Shown here: piece by piece, positions 25,615 to 34,827 of the stretch
How the letters are laid out: each line of letters begins with the position of its first letter
Position numbering within the stretch: position 1 is the first letter of the stretch
Assembly: GCF_020515695.1 (NCBI RefSeq)
Contig: NZ_JAIWJA010000014.1
Span: 1 to 64,000 of the forward strand
Length of the DNA stretch: 64,000 bases
Direction of reading: 5' to 3'
From: Pseudomonas sp. MWU16-30317
Lineage (GTDB): Bacteria; Pseudomonadota; Gammaproteobacteria; Pseudomonadales; Pseudomonadaceae
The notes under the pieces: model-generated
Databases searched by the model: none
What the model was told of the DNA's origin: nothing
The model's input: the letters and a program-made list of their open reading frames with translations, nothing else
Position numbers and translations under genes: made by a program

Positions 25615-26376
25615 ATGTCTTATCCGACCTACGATTTCAGCGGCCAGGTGGCTTTGGTCACTGGCGCAAGCCAAGGCCTCGGCTTTGCCACGGCAAAAGC
25701 GTTCGCTCAGAGCGGCGCATCGGTCGTGCTGTCCGACAGCAACACCGAATCTCTGAAGCTGGCTACCGAGCAACTGAAAGACCTGGGATTTGCCGTGCTC
25801 GCCGTCCCGTGTGATGTAACGCAGGAAGCTCAGGTGAAAGCACTGGTTGAAAAGACGGTCGCTGCCTTCGGCCGATTGGACATGGCGTTCAACAACGCGG
25901 GTGTCAGTGGCCCTACGGGCGCGATTACCGAAGAGAGCGAGGAAGGCTTCGATCAGGTGAATGCCGTTAATCTCAAAGGTGTTTGGGCGTGCATGAAGCA
26001 TGAACTGATTCAAATGGAGAAACAGGGGTTCGGCGCTATCGTGAATTGTTCTTCGCTAGGCGGTTTGGTCGGCTTACCAGGTCGCACTGCCTACCACGGA
26101 ACCAAGCACGGGGTGCTCGGAATCACCAAATGCGCAGCCCTGGAGTTTGCAACCAAGAACATCCGGGTAAACGCCGTTTGCCCCGGCACCTTCGATACAC
26201 CCATGGTTGAGGGGATTGATCAGGATTCTATTGTTGAGTTTATGCGCAGCCAGCCTATTGGCAGGATGGGACGCCCCGAAGAACTGGCAGCGGCCGTACT
26301 GTGGCTATCCAGTTCCGCCGCCAGTTTCGTGATTGGAGCGGCGCTCTGCGTAGACGGTGGGTTCACCACCCATTAA
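25615..26376 (+). CDS. SDR-family oxidoreductase
   Basis: This 253-residue classical short-chain dehydrogenase has VALVTGASQGLGFATAKAFA (cofactor motif), NNAG in MAFNNAGVSGPTG, catalytic Ser in IVNCSSLGGLVGLPG, YHGTKHG (YxxxK) and a C-terminal CVDGGFTTH. The cofactor loop (LSDSNTESL) suggests NAD preference. It shares long blocks with the SDR at 16.9 kb, consistent with duplication. It is controlled by the divergent LysR. It ends just before the KfrA/IS66 debris. Confidence 0.92.
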   Translation: MSYPTYDFSGQVALVTGASQGLGFATAKAFAQSGASVVLSDSNTESLKLATEQLKDLGFAVLAVPCDVTQEAQVKALVEKTVAAFGRLDMAFNNAGVSGPTGAITEESEEGFDQVNAVNLKGVWACMKHELIQMEKQGFGAIVNCSSLGGLVGLPGRTAYHGTKHGVLGITKCAALEFATKNIRVNAVCPGTFDTPMVEGIDQDSIVEFMRSQPIGRMGRPEELAAAVLWLSSSAASFVIGAALCVDGGFTTH

Positions 26377-26600
26377 GCCGTGGCGTCATCGCTGACAAGT
26401 TCGCGTACGCGCTTTTAAGCAGCTTACGCCGGCGCTACCCTCGGCAGCATCAAGGAGCTGTGTGCGTGCCTCTTCATGGGAGTTGATGAGGCCAGCTGAC
26501 AAGGGCATCAAGGGGCGAATAGAGAAAACGGGAAAAATCGTACGTTAAGGCTTTCCGTGCAGCTGTAACGGCCACTAACGGCTTGGCGTTTGAAGTCTGC

Positions 26601-27131
26601 TCATTCGCCAGGCGTCCGGGTCTGAAGGATCCCCTCGTCCTCGCCCGCCTGAAACCCTGAACGACCAACATGCTGACCTTCGAGCCAGTCGTAGGCCTTC
26701 TGCAGCTGACGCAGCTGCAGCGCCGCGCTCTCGACCTGGGCCCGTAGCCCGGCGCTTTCCTCGCGGGCGTTCGAGCGCTGCACGCGCAGCTGGTCAACGA
26801 GCTAGCGGCTGTGGCCCAGTTCCCGGGTCAGCCGCTCGGTGTCCTGCTTGGCCGCATCGCGCACCCGGCTGGGTTCCATCATCAGGTGGTTGGTGGTGCT
26901 TTCGAAGATATCGGCTTGGCGGCTGACCTCGGCGCGCAGTGCGCCGTTCTCTTCCTGGTGCACCGCCTGCAGCCTGGCCAGCTCGGCCGCATGCGTCTGC
27001 GCGAAGCGCGCCTGCTCGGCTTGGTGCGAAGCCAGCAGACGCTCGAGCTCAGTGGCATGCCGCTGTCCCTGCTGATGCTGCGTCATCACCTCGCGCAGCT
27101 CGCCGCGGACCTCTTCGTTCTGCGCCTGCAC
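26601..27131 (-). pseudogene. KfrA-like coiled-coil DNA-binding protein, C-terminal relic
   Basis: The frame is rich in heptads: RHATELERLLASHQAEQARF, HAAELARLQAVHQEENGALR, VSRQADIFESTTNHLMMEPS and DTERLTRELGHSR. A TAG (26802-26804) interrupts it, and the same frame resumes for about 65 more residues (LRAQVESAALQLRQLQKAYD). This is the alpha-helical tail of KfrA-type proteins, which have an N-terminal DNA-binding domain and occur on plasmids and integrative elements. The N-terminal domain is missing because the IS66 relic begins at about 27137. An amber mutation plus truncation make it inactive. Confidence 0.7.
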
Positions 27132-27136
27132 TCGCA

Positions 27137-28525
27137 GCGCAGTTGCTGTCGAAGGTCGATACCATGGGCCGAGAGAGCCGCCGCGACAAGACCATCATCG
27201 AGCAGCTCTCTCACGAGATCGCCATCCTCAAACGCCACAAGTTTGCCGAGCGCAGTGAGCAGATCGGACCGGCGCAAGGCAGCTTGCTGGATGACTTGCT
27301 CAACACCGACCTCGAAGCCATCGACCCCGAGTTGAAATCACTTCGTCCCGCCCCGGCACCGGACGAGGCACGCCAACAACCCAAGCGCGCCGTTACCAAC
27401 GCAGTTTGCACGTACCGTCATTCATCACGAGCCGGAGTACACCGAGTGTGCCTGCGGCTGACAGCTTCAACGCATCGGCGAAGATGTCAGCGAGAAACTG
27501 GATTACACGCCGGGTTTGTTCCCTGTTGAACAGTATGTGCCTGGCGAGTGGGTCTGCCTTGAGTGCGAAACACTGACTCAAGCACCAGTGCCGGCCCAGG
27601 TGATGGTGATGGTGATGGTGATGGTGATGGTGATGGTGGCGAAGTTCGCAGACCATTTGCCGCTGTACCAGCAGGAAAAGATCTTCGGCCGTGTCGGTCT
27701 GGCGATCCCGCGTTCGACACTGGCTCAGTGGGCCGGCCAAACTGGCGTACAACTGCAACCGTCGGTAAATGCACTGCGCGAAGCCGTGCTGGCACAGCGG
27801 TCGTCCATGCAGATAAAACACCGGTGCAGATGTTGGCACCGGGCGAAAAGAAAACACATCGAGCGTGCGTCCGGGCCTACTGCACGACACCATTCTCGGC
27901 ACTGAGAGCAGTGGTCTACGACTTCAGTCCCAGCCATGCAGGCGAACATGCGCGCAACTTCCTGGGTACCTGGAACGGCAAGCTGATGTGCGATGACTTC
28001 GCAGGCTACAAGGCCAGCTTCAAGCGAGGCATCATCGAAATCGGTAGCATGGCCCATGCCCGGCGCAAGTTTTTTCGACCTGCATGTGGCGAACAAAACC
28101 CAGTTGGCAGAGCAAGCGCTGCACTCCATCAGCGGCTTATAAGAAGTCGAACGGCGGGCCGAAGAAATGGGCGATGAAGACCGCAGGCAATTACGTCAGA
28201 AAAATAGCGGTGCCTATCGCTGAAAAACTGTATGAGTGGATGCCGGCTCAGCGCGCTTGTGCCCGAGGGATCGGCCACGTCCAAAGCACTGGATTACAGC
28301 TTGAAACGCTGGGTAGCACTGAGGCGCTACCTGGATGATGGTGCTGTGCCCATCGACAAGAATGCCGTGGAGAACCAGATCAGGCCGTGGGCGCTTGGTG
28401 GGTCGAGCTGGCTCTTCGCTGGATCGCTGCACAGTGGTAAACGGGCTGCGGCGATCATGATTCCGATCCAGCCGGCGCGCATGAACGGGCATGATCCGTA
28501 TGCGTATCTATACGCGCCCACACGC
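27137..28525 (+). pseudogene. IS66-family TnpC transposase, decayed
   Basis: Pieces in several frames follow the TnpC order: QLLSKVDTMGRESRRDKTII and LKRHKFAERSEQ; then FPVEQYVPGEWVCLECETLT (zinc-finger region); VAKFADHLPLYQQEKIFGRV; VVHADKTPVQMLAPGEKKTH (catalytic region); LMCDDFAGYKASFKRGIIEI with GSMAHARRKFF; and ENQIRPWALGGSSWLFAGSL with GKRAAAIM and HDPYAYL. At least four frameshifts and several stops break it, and a hexanucleotide repeat replaces part of it. TnpA and TnpB are absent. It ends abruptly 30 bp before the esterase gene. Confidence 0.88.
27600..27638 (+). repeat. Hexanucleotide microsatellite (GTGATG)6 inside IS66 tnpC
   Basis: Six tandem GTGATG units plus GTG encode alternating Val-Met. 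In intact TnpC proteins this position holds a segment of about 15 ordinary residues between PVPAQV and VAKFADHLPLY. Perfect units imply recent slippage or an assembly artefact. Confidence 0.9.
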
Positions 28526-28554
28526 CTGAGCTACAGGGTGTTAAGCAGGTGAGC

Positions 28555-29469
28555 TCAACCCAGATTTAAACCATGCAACCATGGCTCATATCGGGCTGGC
28601 CACTCCATCGTTGGTGTACCTGGCCTGCCCAACCCGAACCCGTGACCACCTGTAGCGTAGCGGTGCATCTCTACGGGCACATGCTTAGCCTCGCAGGCTG
28701 CAGACATGATAAGGGTGTTGTTAGGATCAGAGATGGGATCATCCTCGGCTTGTACCAAAAACATTGGGGGCGTTCGGTGGCTGACTCGAGTCTGAACGGA
28801 CCAACTAGCCTCTTCTTCAGAAGTGGCCCGCGGCCCGACCAATACCTTGTGAGTCGAAGTATGGGTATACGGACTCTCCAACGTGATCACCGGGTAGATC
28901 AAAGCGGCCCCTGAGGCGACCGTAGGTATTGCATCGATGCTATCTGTGGGCTCGTAGGTTTGCACGCCGCCGATGGTAGCAGTCATTCCAAGGAGATGGC
29001 CGCCAGCAGAAAATCCTAGCAAGGTGACATGTTTTTCTAAGCTGCGGACGATGCGCAGCGCCCGTTGAGCATCTTGAAGTGAAACTATGCTGCCCGATCG
29101 CCATCCTTCCAGCGGCAAGCGATAGACCAGCACATAGGCAGTATAACCTCGGTCAACTAGCCATTTTGCTGCTGGAATAGCTTCAGTGCCCATCTCCATG
29201 CGCTTATAGCCACCGCCAGATGCAACGATTACTGCTTTGCCACTAGGCTGCGCGGGCCTAAACACCTGCAGGTGGGGGACAGCGACATTGCTGAGCGCCC
29301 CTTTGTCGGTTAGCACCTCTTTACCGGATGGGCCACCGCCGCCAGGCGGTGTGCCCCGCCACAAATTAATTCTTTCGCCATCAAAGTTCCAGCCACTGGC
29401 TTGGACTGCGGCAAGCTTCAATGTCAACAATGTAGCGCTGGTACCTACAAGAAATTCGCGACGTTTCAT
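28555..29469 (-). CDS. Exported alpha/beta-hydrolase esterase (acetyl-esterase-like)
   Basis: The protein has 304 residues. The N-terminus MKRREFLVGTSATLLTLKLA is a signal with a twin Arg-like start, so secretion is likely. The hydrolase core has the oxyanion block VIVASGGGYKRMEMGTEAIP, nucleophile elbow LLGFSAGGHLLGM (GxSxG), catalytic Asp in FLVQAEDDPISDPN and His in ATGGHGFGLGRPG. It matches the endo-xylanase-associated or BD-FAE-like acetyl esterase group, which removes acyl groups from plant polysaccharides. It is the first gene inside the IS66-bracketed segment, reading toward the IS66 relic. Confidence 0.87.
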   Translation of the reverse strand: MKRREFLVGTSATLLTLKLAAVQASGWNFDGERINLWRGTPPGGGGPSGKEVLTDKGALSNVAVPHLQVFRPAQPSGKAVIVASGGGYKRMEMGTEAIPAAKWLVDRGYTAYVLVYRLPLEGWRSGSIVSLQDAQRALRIVRSLEKHVTLLGFSAGGHLLGMTATIGGVQTYEPTDSIDAIPTVASGAALIYPVITLESPYTHTSTHKVLVGPRATSEEEASWSVQTRVSHRTPPMFLVQAEDDPISDPNNTLIMSAACEAKHVPVEMHRYATGGHGFGLGRPGTPTMEWPARYEPWLHGLNLG

Positions 29470-29968
29470 TGCAAACCCTTTGATTTAAAGAAAAACATTT
29501 GACGTTACTTTAATTTTAGGCCCGGGCAGCGGGACTCTGTCTCGGCTGTGCGTATCTAATTAGGGAAGTCGGAGCAAAAGTCTTTTTACCATCCGTGAAA
29601 ACGACTTATAGACTTTCATTCACTATTGGCCTATATATTCGCCATCATCCGCTGCAAAAAAACTGCTGACTATCTGATATAGCTATCGACTGTCTTGATG
29701 CATTAACAGTCATATGGATAACTAGTCAAACGGCACATGCACCTATCCGTGAAAGCCGTATTTTAGTTTTCACGCAAGGTACTTTTGTTTTTGCCGCTAT
29801 AGATTCTAGGTCAATCTGCAGAATTTTGCACGTGAAAGTAAAGTTACCTACCCAGCACCTTATACCCACCGAATATGGCTCCTGACCTAAAATTTACGAG
29901 GACATATTTTATATCATCATATGAACAATGTCATTGAAGCGAACCAACGCGTAGCGACGAACGAAAAT
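29470..29968. other. AT-rich intergenic region, no gene recognised
   Basis: About 500 bp clearly richer in A+T than the surroundings, upstream of the esterase and downstream of an alpha/beta hydrolase gene. No frame of interest and no RNA structure were recognised. It probably holds the esterase promoter. The composition shift supports a separate origin for this segment. Confidence 0.5.
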
Positions 29969-30847
29969 TTATCTAAGATAACTAATCAAGCACTGGGCAA
30001 CTAGCAACGGCCTTCCTGATAGATCCGTGTTCCAAGGTGTAGAATGATCTGCACCGGCTAAATTTATTCGCTTTGTATCTGGTAGCACCAACTCCAATGC
30101 TGTCAACGCATTTTTAAGGTAGCCAGGACTTTTGTCGCCCCCCATGAGCAATACTTCTTGCCGAATGTTGCGCAGGTTTTGGATTTGTTCGTTCATCGTT
30201 AATACGATATTGAAATCGTATCGCATCGCGGGAACCAGCGTTTTGATAGAAACATAACCATCTGGCCGTCCTGCATTTGTCATCAACGCGAACCTAGCGC
30301 CTAATCTCTGTAACCACAGAGGAATAGAGTTCAAGCAGGGCGAGCCTAGTCCAACAATTTTAGCCGCAGTGACTAAGGCATCTGCATAACGGCCGACTTC
30401 GATTTGATGATTGAAATGGCGCACTAAATGGATAGCCATTCCTTCTAGATAAAAGGGCGGTTCATAGACCACAGCTTTAGTTACACAAATACCATCCATG
30501 AGAGCGGCGAGTACGATCATGGCGCCCGAACTAAGACCGAATAGGTACTCCGCACCGGTCTCGTCCACGATAGATCGCAAGTCAGCAACATCGTCAGCGA
30601 TACAGTGGTGTTTTTCGTATGGTTTGGGACTTATGCCGCGTCCTCGTCGTTCCGGGAGATAGACCTTGAAATGGGCTGCTAAGCAGTCGGCAAGCTGATA
30701 GTAATTCTGCACAGTCCCCATCGCACCCTGTACCAATACAAGACCTGGGCCTTCACCTATCGATTCGTATCCTATCACAGTGCGGTCAGGCGACGTGATA
30801 TATCGTCGACTCCTTGACTTTGGAGTATCTACGACTTTAGCGTTCAT
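29969..30847 (-). CDS. Alpha/beta-fold hydrolase
   Basis: The 292-residue protein has GPGLVLVQGAMGTVQNYYQL (oxyanion region), VYLPERRGRGISPKP, the nucleophile elbow EYLFGLSSGAMIVLAA (GxSxG) and the expected His in NLAGADHSTPWN. An Asp candidate is in LLMGGDKSPG. No signal peptide is seen. Similar hydrolases act on esters, lactones or epoxides. Its ATG overlaps the stop of the SDR gene (ATGA), and it is the last gene of the DoxX-like/SDR/hydrolase operon controlled by the divergent TetR gene. Confidence 0.85.
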   Translation of the reverse strand: MNAKVVDTPKSRSRRYITSPDRTVIGYESIGEGPGLVLVQGAMGTVQNYYQLADCLAAHFKVYLPERRGRGISPKPYEKHHCIADDVADLRSIVDETGAEYLFGLSSGAMIVLAALMDGICVTKAVVYEPPFYLEGMAIHLVRHFNHQIEVGRYADALVTAAKIVGLGSPCLNSIPLWLQRLGARFALMTNAGRPDGYVSIKTLVPAMRYDFNIVLTMNEQIQNLRNIRQEVLLMGGDKSPGYLKNALTALELVLPDTKRINLAGADHSTPWNTDLSGRPLLVAQCLISYLR

Positions 30848-31608
30848 GGCTTGGGCACCGCCATTTTTGCTATTTGCGCCATCATGAATTCAGGTGCAAT
30901 TCGGCTCATCAGGCCGAGCACTTTAGTTAGTCCAGGCCTGATTTCTTGTTCATCGTCTTGCATCCCCCTGATAGCGTGACGAACCAGTTCATCAACTGGC
31001 ATAGCTTTTTGCCCTTTCATTTCATTCTCAAATTCACGTCTGAACAGTAATGTCTCTGTACCCGGAGGCAGAAGCTCTACCACTCGAACGTTGGAGTGTC
31101 TGAGCTGGGTGCGCAGGCATCTTGTATAGGCATGTAGCCCCGCCTTGGCTGCGCTATAGATGGGCGCAATAGCAAATGGGATCAACGCCAAGCCAGATGA
31201 CACATTGACTATCATCGCTTCAGGTCGCTTTTGCAACAAATGTAGCAAACACTGGGTCAGCAGGATGGGGCCAGACAAACCTATCGCAATCTCACTAGTT
31301 AGTTTGTTAAGGTCTGGGGTTGCAGTCAGATTTATATTCCGCATAACCCCGGCATTATTGATGAGTATGTCAAGCGTCGGAAACCTTGAGCTTAGTTCTT
31401 GGTAAAGGAGGGTAATCTGCTCCGGGTCACTGACATCACTTTGAAAGGTGTGAATGCCAGGTAGAACTTCCCGAACTGCTTCAAGACTTACCGCATCTCG
31501 ACCTGTGACAAGAACCGTATTACCTAAAGCCATAAGTTGCTTTGCAAGTTCTAGCCCGATACCTCGCGTACCACCGGTGACGATTATCGTTTTGCCCGTG
31601 AGTTTCAT
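30844..31608 (-). CDS. SDR-family oxidoreductase (DltE-like)
   Basis: This 254-residue classical SDR has IIVTGGTRGIGLELAKQLMA, INNAGVMRNINLTA, catalytic Ser in IVNVSSGLALIPF and Tyr/Lys in YSAAKAGLHAYTR. The LLPPGTETLLFRREFENEMK part is typical of the DltE-like branch, some of which are annotated with lipoteichoic acid genes although no such pathway exists here. ATG 31608 is chosen over a TTG at 31635. It is coupled on both sides to the hydrolase and the membrane protein genes. Confidence 0.88.
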   Translation of the reverse strand: MKLTGKTIIVTGGTRGIGLELAKQLMALGNTVLVTGRDAVSLEAVREVLPGIHTFQSDVSDPEQITLLYQELSSRFPTLDILINNAGVMRNINLTATPDLNKLTSEIAIGLSGPILLTQCLLHLLQKRPEAMIVNVSSGLALIPFAIAPIYSAAKAGLHAYTRCLRTQLRHSNVRVVELLPPGTETLLFRREFENEMKGQKAMPVDELVRHAIRGMQDDEQEIRPGLTKVLGLMSRIAPEFMMAQIAKMAVPKP

Positions 31609-31631
31609 AAATTTCCAGAGTTTTAGTTTTA

Positions 31632-31985
31632 TCAACGAGATTTTAGTGGGTGGCCTAGATACAGTAGAACAAGCGGCAATATCAGGAAGGGAAGCTCCAT
31701 TACCATCCCACTGAAATTGCGGGCATTACTTTGTGCAGCGGCCAAATAAAAGATCACGCCTCCGGTCAATACGTTAGCAGCGAAGAATGTTTGCGGAGCT
31801 AGCAAAAGTATACCGGCAAGTGTCGTCAAAGCTCCTAGAGCCCAAATAGTCATGGGCTCAAGCCTAAGACCTAACAGTTCCTGGACCTGATCCGGACTTG
31901 ACCGGATTAGGCCGGCACCGTGCCGAGCACTCATCACCAAGGCAGTCGAAATGAGTATAGAGCTAGTGATTCGGGCCAGTGTCAT
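31632..31985 (-). CDS. Small DoxX-like membrane protein
   Basis: The 117-residue protein has four predicted membrane segments: an N-terminal one (ITSSILISTALVM), MTIWALGALTTLAGILLLAP, FFAANVLTGGVIFYLAAAQS, and ELPFLILPLVLLYLGH. This matches the DoxX-like/YphA size and topology, a family found with oxidoreductases and redox regulators. AGGAACCTCCC precedes ATG 31985. It is the first gene after the TetR operator and reads into the SDR and hydrolase. Confidence 0.65.
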   Translation of the reverse strand: MTLARITSSILISTALVMSARHGAGLIRSSPDQVQELLGLRLEPMTIWALGALTTLAGILLLAPQTFFAANVLTGGVIFYLAAAQSNARNFSGMVMELPFLILPLVLLYLGHPLKSR

Positions 31986-32027
31986 GGGAGGTTCCTGGAT
32001 GAGCGGTGCCCGGCCAATGTACACAGC

Positions 32028-32064
32028 GACAACATTTGTTGTCAATGGCAACATTGGGTATGAT
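32028..32064 (+). promoter_or_regulatory. TetR operator and promoter
   Basis: A perfect dyad GACAACA-TT-TGTTGTC occupies 32028-32043. A plausible sigma-70 promoter for the TetR gene overlaps it: -35 TTGTTG (32036-32041), 17-bp spacer, -10 TATGAT (32059-32064). It lies between the divergent DoxX-like and TetR genes, the classic place for an autoregulated repressor. Confidence 0.7.
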
Positions 32065-32093
32065 AGGGATATTCAAAAAAAAAGGTAATTGCC

Positions 32094-32699
32094 TTGGAAA
32101 CCCTACGAACGGCTAGGCCCTATCATCATGGAGATCTCCGATCTGCCCTGCTGGTGGCGGCTGAGGCTATGCTCGAGCGTGTCGGCCCTGAAGCGCTGTC
32201 CTTGCGCGAGGTCACACGAGAAATCGGAGTCAGTAACAACGCGCCTCGACGACATTTTCCGAACAGGCAATCTTTATTGGACGCCTTGGCGGTGCAGGGA
32301 TTCGAGCGCATGGGGGCCGCGCTCGATGAAGCAGCGTCTAGTAACGAGCCTGAGTTCATGCAGCGTTTGCTCGCGGTGGTTAATGCCAATATTCGCTTCG
32401 TATCAAACCATAGAGCCCTTTTTCGCCTAATGTTCGCTTCAAAGCAGAGGAGCGACGCATCCGCAGAGCTTCGTGAATTGAGCTACCGAGCATTGTCATC
32501 GGGTCCAAAGACTATCGCCTACGGTCAAAGCATTGGGGCAGTCATTGAAGGTGACACAATTGATTTGGCGCTTACTATTTTCTCCGCTGTTGAAGGGCTC
32601 ATTTCCCTATCCGTCGAAGGGAGACTGGGTGGTATTCCTATTGAGGAGGTAGCTAAAGTGGTGATTGGAAATATTATGGTTGGCCTAAAACCCCGTTGA
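32094..32699 (+). CDS. TetR-family repressor
   Basis: The 201-residue protein has PYHHGDLRSALLVAAEAMLE, LSLREVTREIGVSNNAPRRH and FPNRQSLLDALAVQGFERM, the full TetR helix-turn-helix (residues about 10-60), then an all-alpha ligand domain of the TetR_C_13/WHG type. The likely initiator is TTG at 32094, preceded by AAAAGG. It is divergent from the DoxX-like/SDR/hydrolase operon and surrounds a perfect dyad, so it probably represses that operon and itself until a lipophilic inducer or hydrolase substrate is present. Confidence 0.88.
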   Translation: METLRTARPYHHGDLRSALLVAAEAMLERVGPEALSLREVTREIGVSNNAPRRHFPNRQSLLDALAVQGFERMGAALDEAASSNEPEFMQRLLAVVNANIRFVSNHRALFRLMFASKQRSDASAELRELSYRALSSGPKTIAYGQSIGAVIEGDTIDLALTIFSAVEGLISLSVEGRLGGIPIEEVAKVVIGNIMVGLKPR

Positions 32700-32833
32700 C
32701 ATTCGCTGCGCAGTGCTGGTGCCTGAACAAAAAAAACCATAGGAACGGCCGCCGGGGATATTGGCCGAGGTCTCAAGCCAGAAATGATCAATCACATAAG
32801 CGGCAACCAAGACCATTTGGGCGGGAGGTGTAT

Positions 32834-33790
32834 CTATTCGCTGATGGGGTCCAATAGAAGGCAAGCGAGTGCCGCTGAATAGAGCTTGGACTCCATACTG
32901 TCGGTGCGGCTAGTCAGGATTATCGGCGTCCGAGTACCAAGCACTACACCTGCACATTTGGCGCCTGCCATATAAATGAGCGACTTGTACAGCGCGTTGC
33001 CGGTCTCAAGATTCGGAACCAGTAGAATATCTGCATGCCCGGCAACATCAGACTGTATACCCTTGGACGCCGCAGACGTCGCCGAAACCGCGTTGTCAAA
33101 GGCCAATGGCCCGTCGACCAGAGCATCCTCGATCTGACCGCGCTCAGCCATTTTGGCTATGACAGCGGCATCAAGGGTGCTCTGTACACTGCAAAGGATC
33201 GACTCCGTGAAGGAAAGGATCGCAGCGCGAGGTTTTTCAATTCCGAGCGCCCGAGCCAGCTTCAACGCCAACTGCAGAATCTCAACCTTTTCCGATAGTG
33301 TTGGTGCGACATTGACGACGCAGTCTGAGATGATCAGAGGCTGCAGTCGATCGGGCAGTTGCAGCACGAAAGCATGCGACACCCGCCCGCCTGTTCGTAG
33401 GCCATACGTGCGTGACACTACTGCGCGCATCAGATCGTCCGTGTGCAACGAGCCCTTCATGAGCATATCGACCTCGCCAGAACGGGCGAGCTCGCATGCT
33501 ATCTGCGCGGCGCCGGAAACGTGAGGACCGCTATCGATAAGTTCGAACAAACTCAAGTTAATGTGATGCACGCTGGAGAGCGCTATCAGGGAGTTGAGGG
33601 GTCCAACCAAAACGATATTGGCAATACCTTGGGCTTGCAGCTCAGCGGCGATCTGAAGCGAAGCCAGATCACACGGATAGACCATTGCTATGCGACGGCG
33701 ACCCAGTATGATTGCAGACTCAAGGACTGTGTCAAGAATTGTTTTCGTAGTGTGAGTCACGGCGGGAGAAGCAAGTGAAGTAGCAGGCAT
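32834..33790 (-). CDS. Phosphate acetyl/butyryltransferase-family protein
   Basis: This protein of about 318 residues has the PTA/PTB fold: ILGRRRIAMVYPCDLASLQI, DMLMKGSLHTDDLMRAVVSR, SHAFVLQLPDRLQPLIISDC, GPLAFDNAVSATSAASKGI, ADILLVPNLETGNALYKSLI and GVVLGTRTPIILTSR. It should transfer an acyl group between CoA and phosphate, and resembles the PTA-like half of enoyl-CoA hydratase/PTA fusions. It is the last gene of the nine-gene operon. Its start is uncertain: ATG 33790 follows the stop of the ligase gene by 2 bp, while an in-frame ATG at 33826 would overlap it. In this setting it might make acetyl-phosphate from released phosphate, which is inference. Confidence 0.82.
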   Translation of the reverse strand: MPATSLASPAVTHTTKTILDTVLESAIILGRRRIAMVYPCDLASLQIAAELQAQGIANIVLVGPLNSLIALSSVHHINLSLFELIDSGPHVSGAAQIACELARSGEVDMLMKGSLHTDDLMRAVVSRTYGLRTGGRVSHAFVLQLPDRLQPLIISDCVVNVAPTLSEKVEILQLALKLARALGIEKPRAAILSFTESILCSVQSTLDAAVIAKMAERGQIEDALVDGPLAFDNAVSATSAASKGIQSDVAGHADILLVPNLETGNALYKSLIYMAGAKCAGVVLGTRTPIILTSRTDSMESKLYSAALACLLLDPISE

Positions 33791-33792
33791 GA

Positions 33793-34827
33793 CTAGACCA
33801 AACCTTTTCTGATGATCGTTTCGCAAAGCGCTTCAAAGCCGATTCCAGCGGCGAGTGCAGATTGCGGCAGTAGGCTGTTTTGAGTCAGCCCAGGCAGTGA
33901 GTTCACTTCCAGCACCCAAGGGCGCAACTGCGCATCAAGACGTATATCGACTCGGCTGTAGCAACCTAATTCGAGAGCACAGTGAGCCGCAACGGCGACG
34001 CGCTGGACCTCTTGCGTCAGCTCCGCAGTAGTGCGCGCCGGAAAGACCTCAAGCACTCTTCCCGGCTGGTATTTGCTGACATAGTCAAACAGTTGCAGGG
34101 GTGCCAGGAGGATCTCACCCACCGCCAACGCTGCTCCATTAAGGACACCAACAGTCAACTCACGCCCAGCTATATAGCGCTCGATGAGCACGTCTTCCGT
34201 AAACAACCGCGCGCGCGCTACTGCGGCTGCAAGGTCATCGTGCGACTGGACCAGCGAAATACCAATGGTCGACCCTTCGCTTCGTGGCTTGACTACAAGC
34301 GGCAAGCCGAGGTGCGCAACATCAGGCAATGCCTCACCGCGCCTGATCAGCATCCATTCTGGTGTGTCAATACCGGCCAGGTGCAGCCACTGCTTGGCCG
34401 AATGTTTATCAAATGTCCTGGCACAAGCAGCGAAACGACTGCCGGTGTAAAGTATGCCCCTGAGATCAAGGGCCGCCTGCACCAAACCATCCTCGCCCGG
34501 GCTGCCGTGCAGCGCGAGAAACACCATGTCATAGTCGGCCGGCACTAGATCGTTGATCACCCGAAACACCTGACCCTCGTTCACCACACTGTCCGGAACC
34601 TGCTTCGACACATCCCGGTCACCCAGCGAACGTGCCTCATCCAAAAAAGTCAGTGGGCCGATCGACAGATCTACCGCCGTCACCTCATGCCCCTTGCTTC
34701 TCAACGCAGCCAACACCCGTCTGGCGCTGGCGAACGAAATGTCTCGTTCCCTGCCAGGCCCTCCGAACAGCAAGGCCACGCGGAGTGACTTACATCTCCC
34801 GATACTCATGGACTCTTTCCCAGTCAT
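33793..34827 (-). CDS. D-alanine--D-alanine ligase-like ATP-grasp enzyme
   Basis: The protein has 344 residues. An N-terminal domain (VALLFGGPGRERDISFASAR; LALHGSPGEDGLVQAALDL with the GEDG loop) is followed by an ATP-grasp fold (LPLVVKPRSEGSTIGISLV, VLIERYIAGRELTVGVLNG, LFDYVSKYQPGRVLEVFPA omega-loop region, VDIRLDAQLRPWVLEVNSLP). ATP- and Mg-binding residues are all present, so a D-Ala-X or related amino acid ligase is expected to be active. It is not in a cell-wall (mur/fts) context. Instead it is coupled (ATGA overlap) to an ABC permease and accompanied by alanine racemase and a D-amino acid transaminase. A second Ddl can protect against, or process, D-Ala mimics. Confidence 0.87.
   Translation of the reverse strand: MTGKESMSIGRCKSLRVALLFGGPGRERDISFASARRVLAALRSKGHEVTAVDLSIGPLTFLDEARSLGDRDVSKQVPDSVVNEGQVFRVINDLVPADYDMVFLALHGSPGEDGLVQAALDLRGILYTGSRFAACARTFDKHSAKQWLHLAGIDTPEWMLIRRGEALPDVAHLGLPLVVKPRSEGSTIGISLVQSHDDLAAAVARARLFTEDVLIERYIAGRELTVGVLNGAALAVGEILLAPLQLFDYVSKYQPGRVLEVFPARTTAELTQEVQRVAVAAHCALELGCYSRVDIRLDAQLRPWVLEVNSLPGLTQNSLLPQSALAAGIGFEALCETIIRKGLV

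Noticed and set aside
27600..27638. Tandem repeat as a possible CRISPR or VNTR regulatory element
   Set aside because: Units are 6 bp without spacers and lie inside a transposase frame; a microsatellite, not CRISPR.
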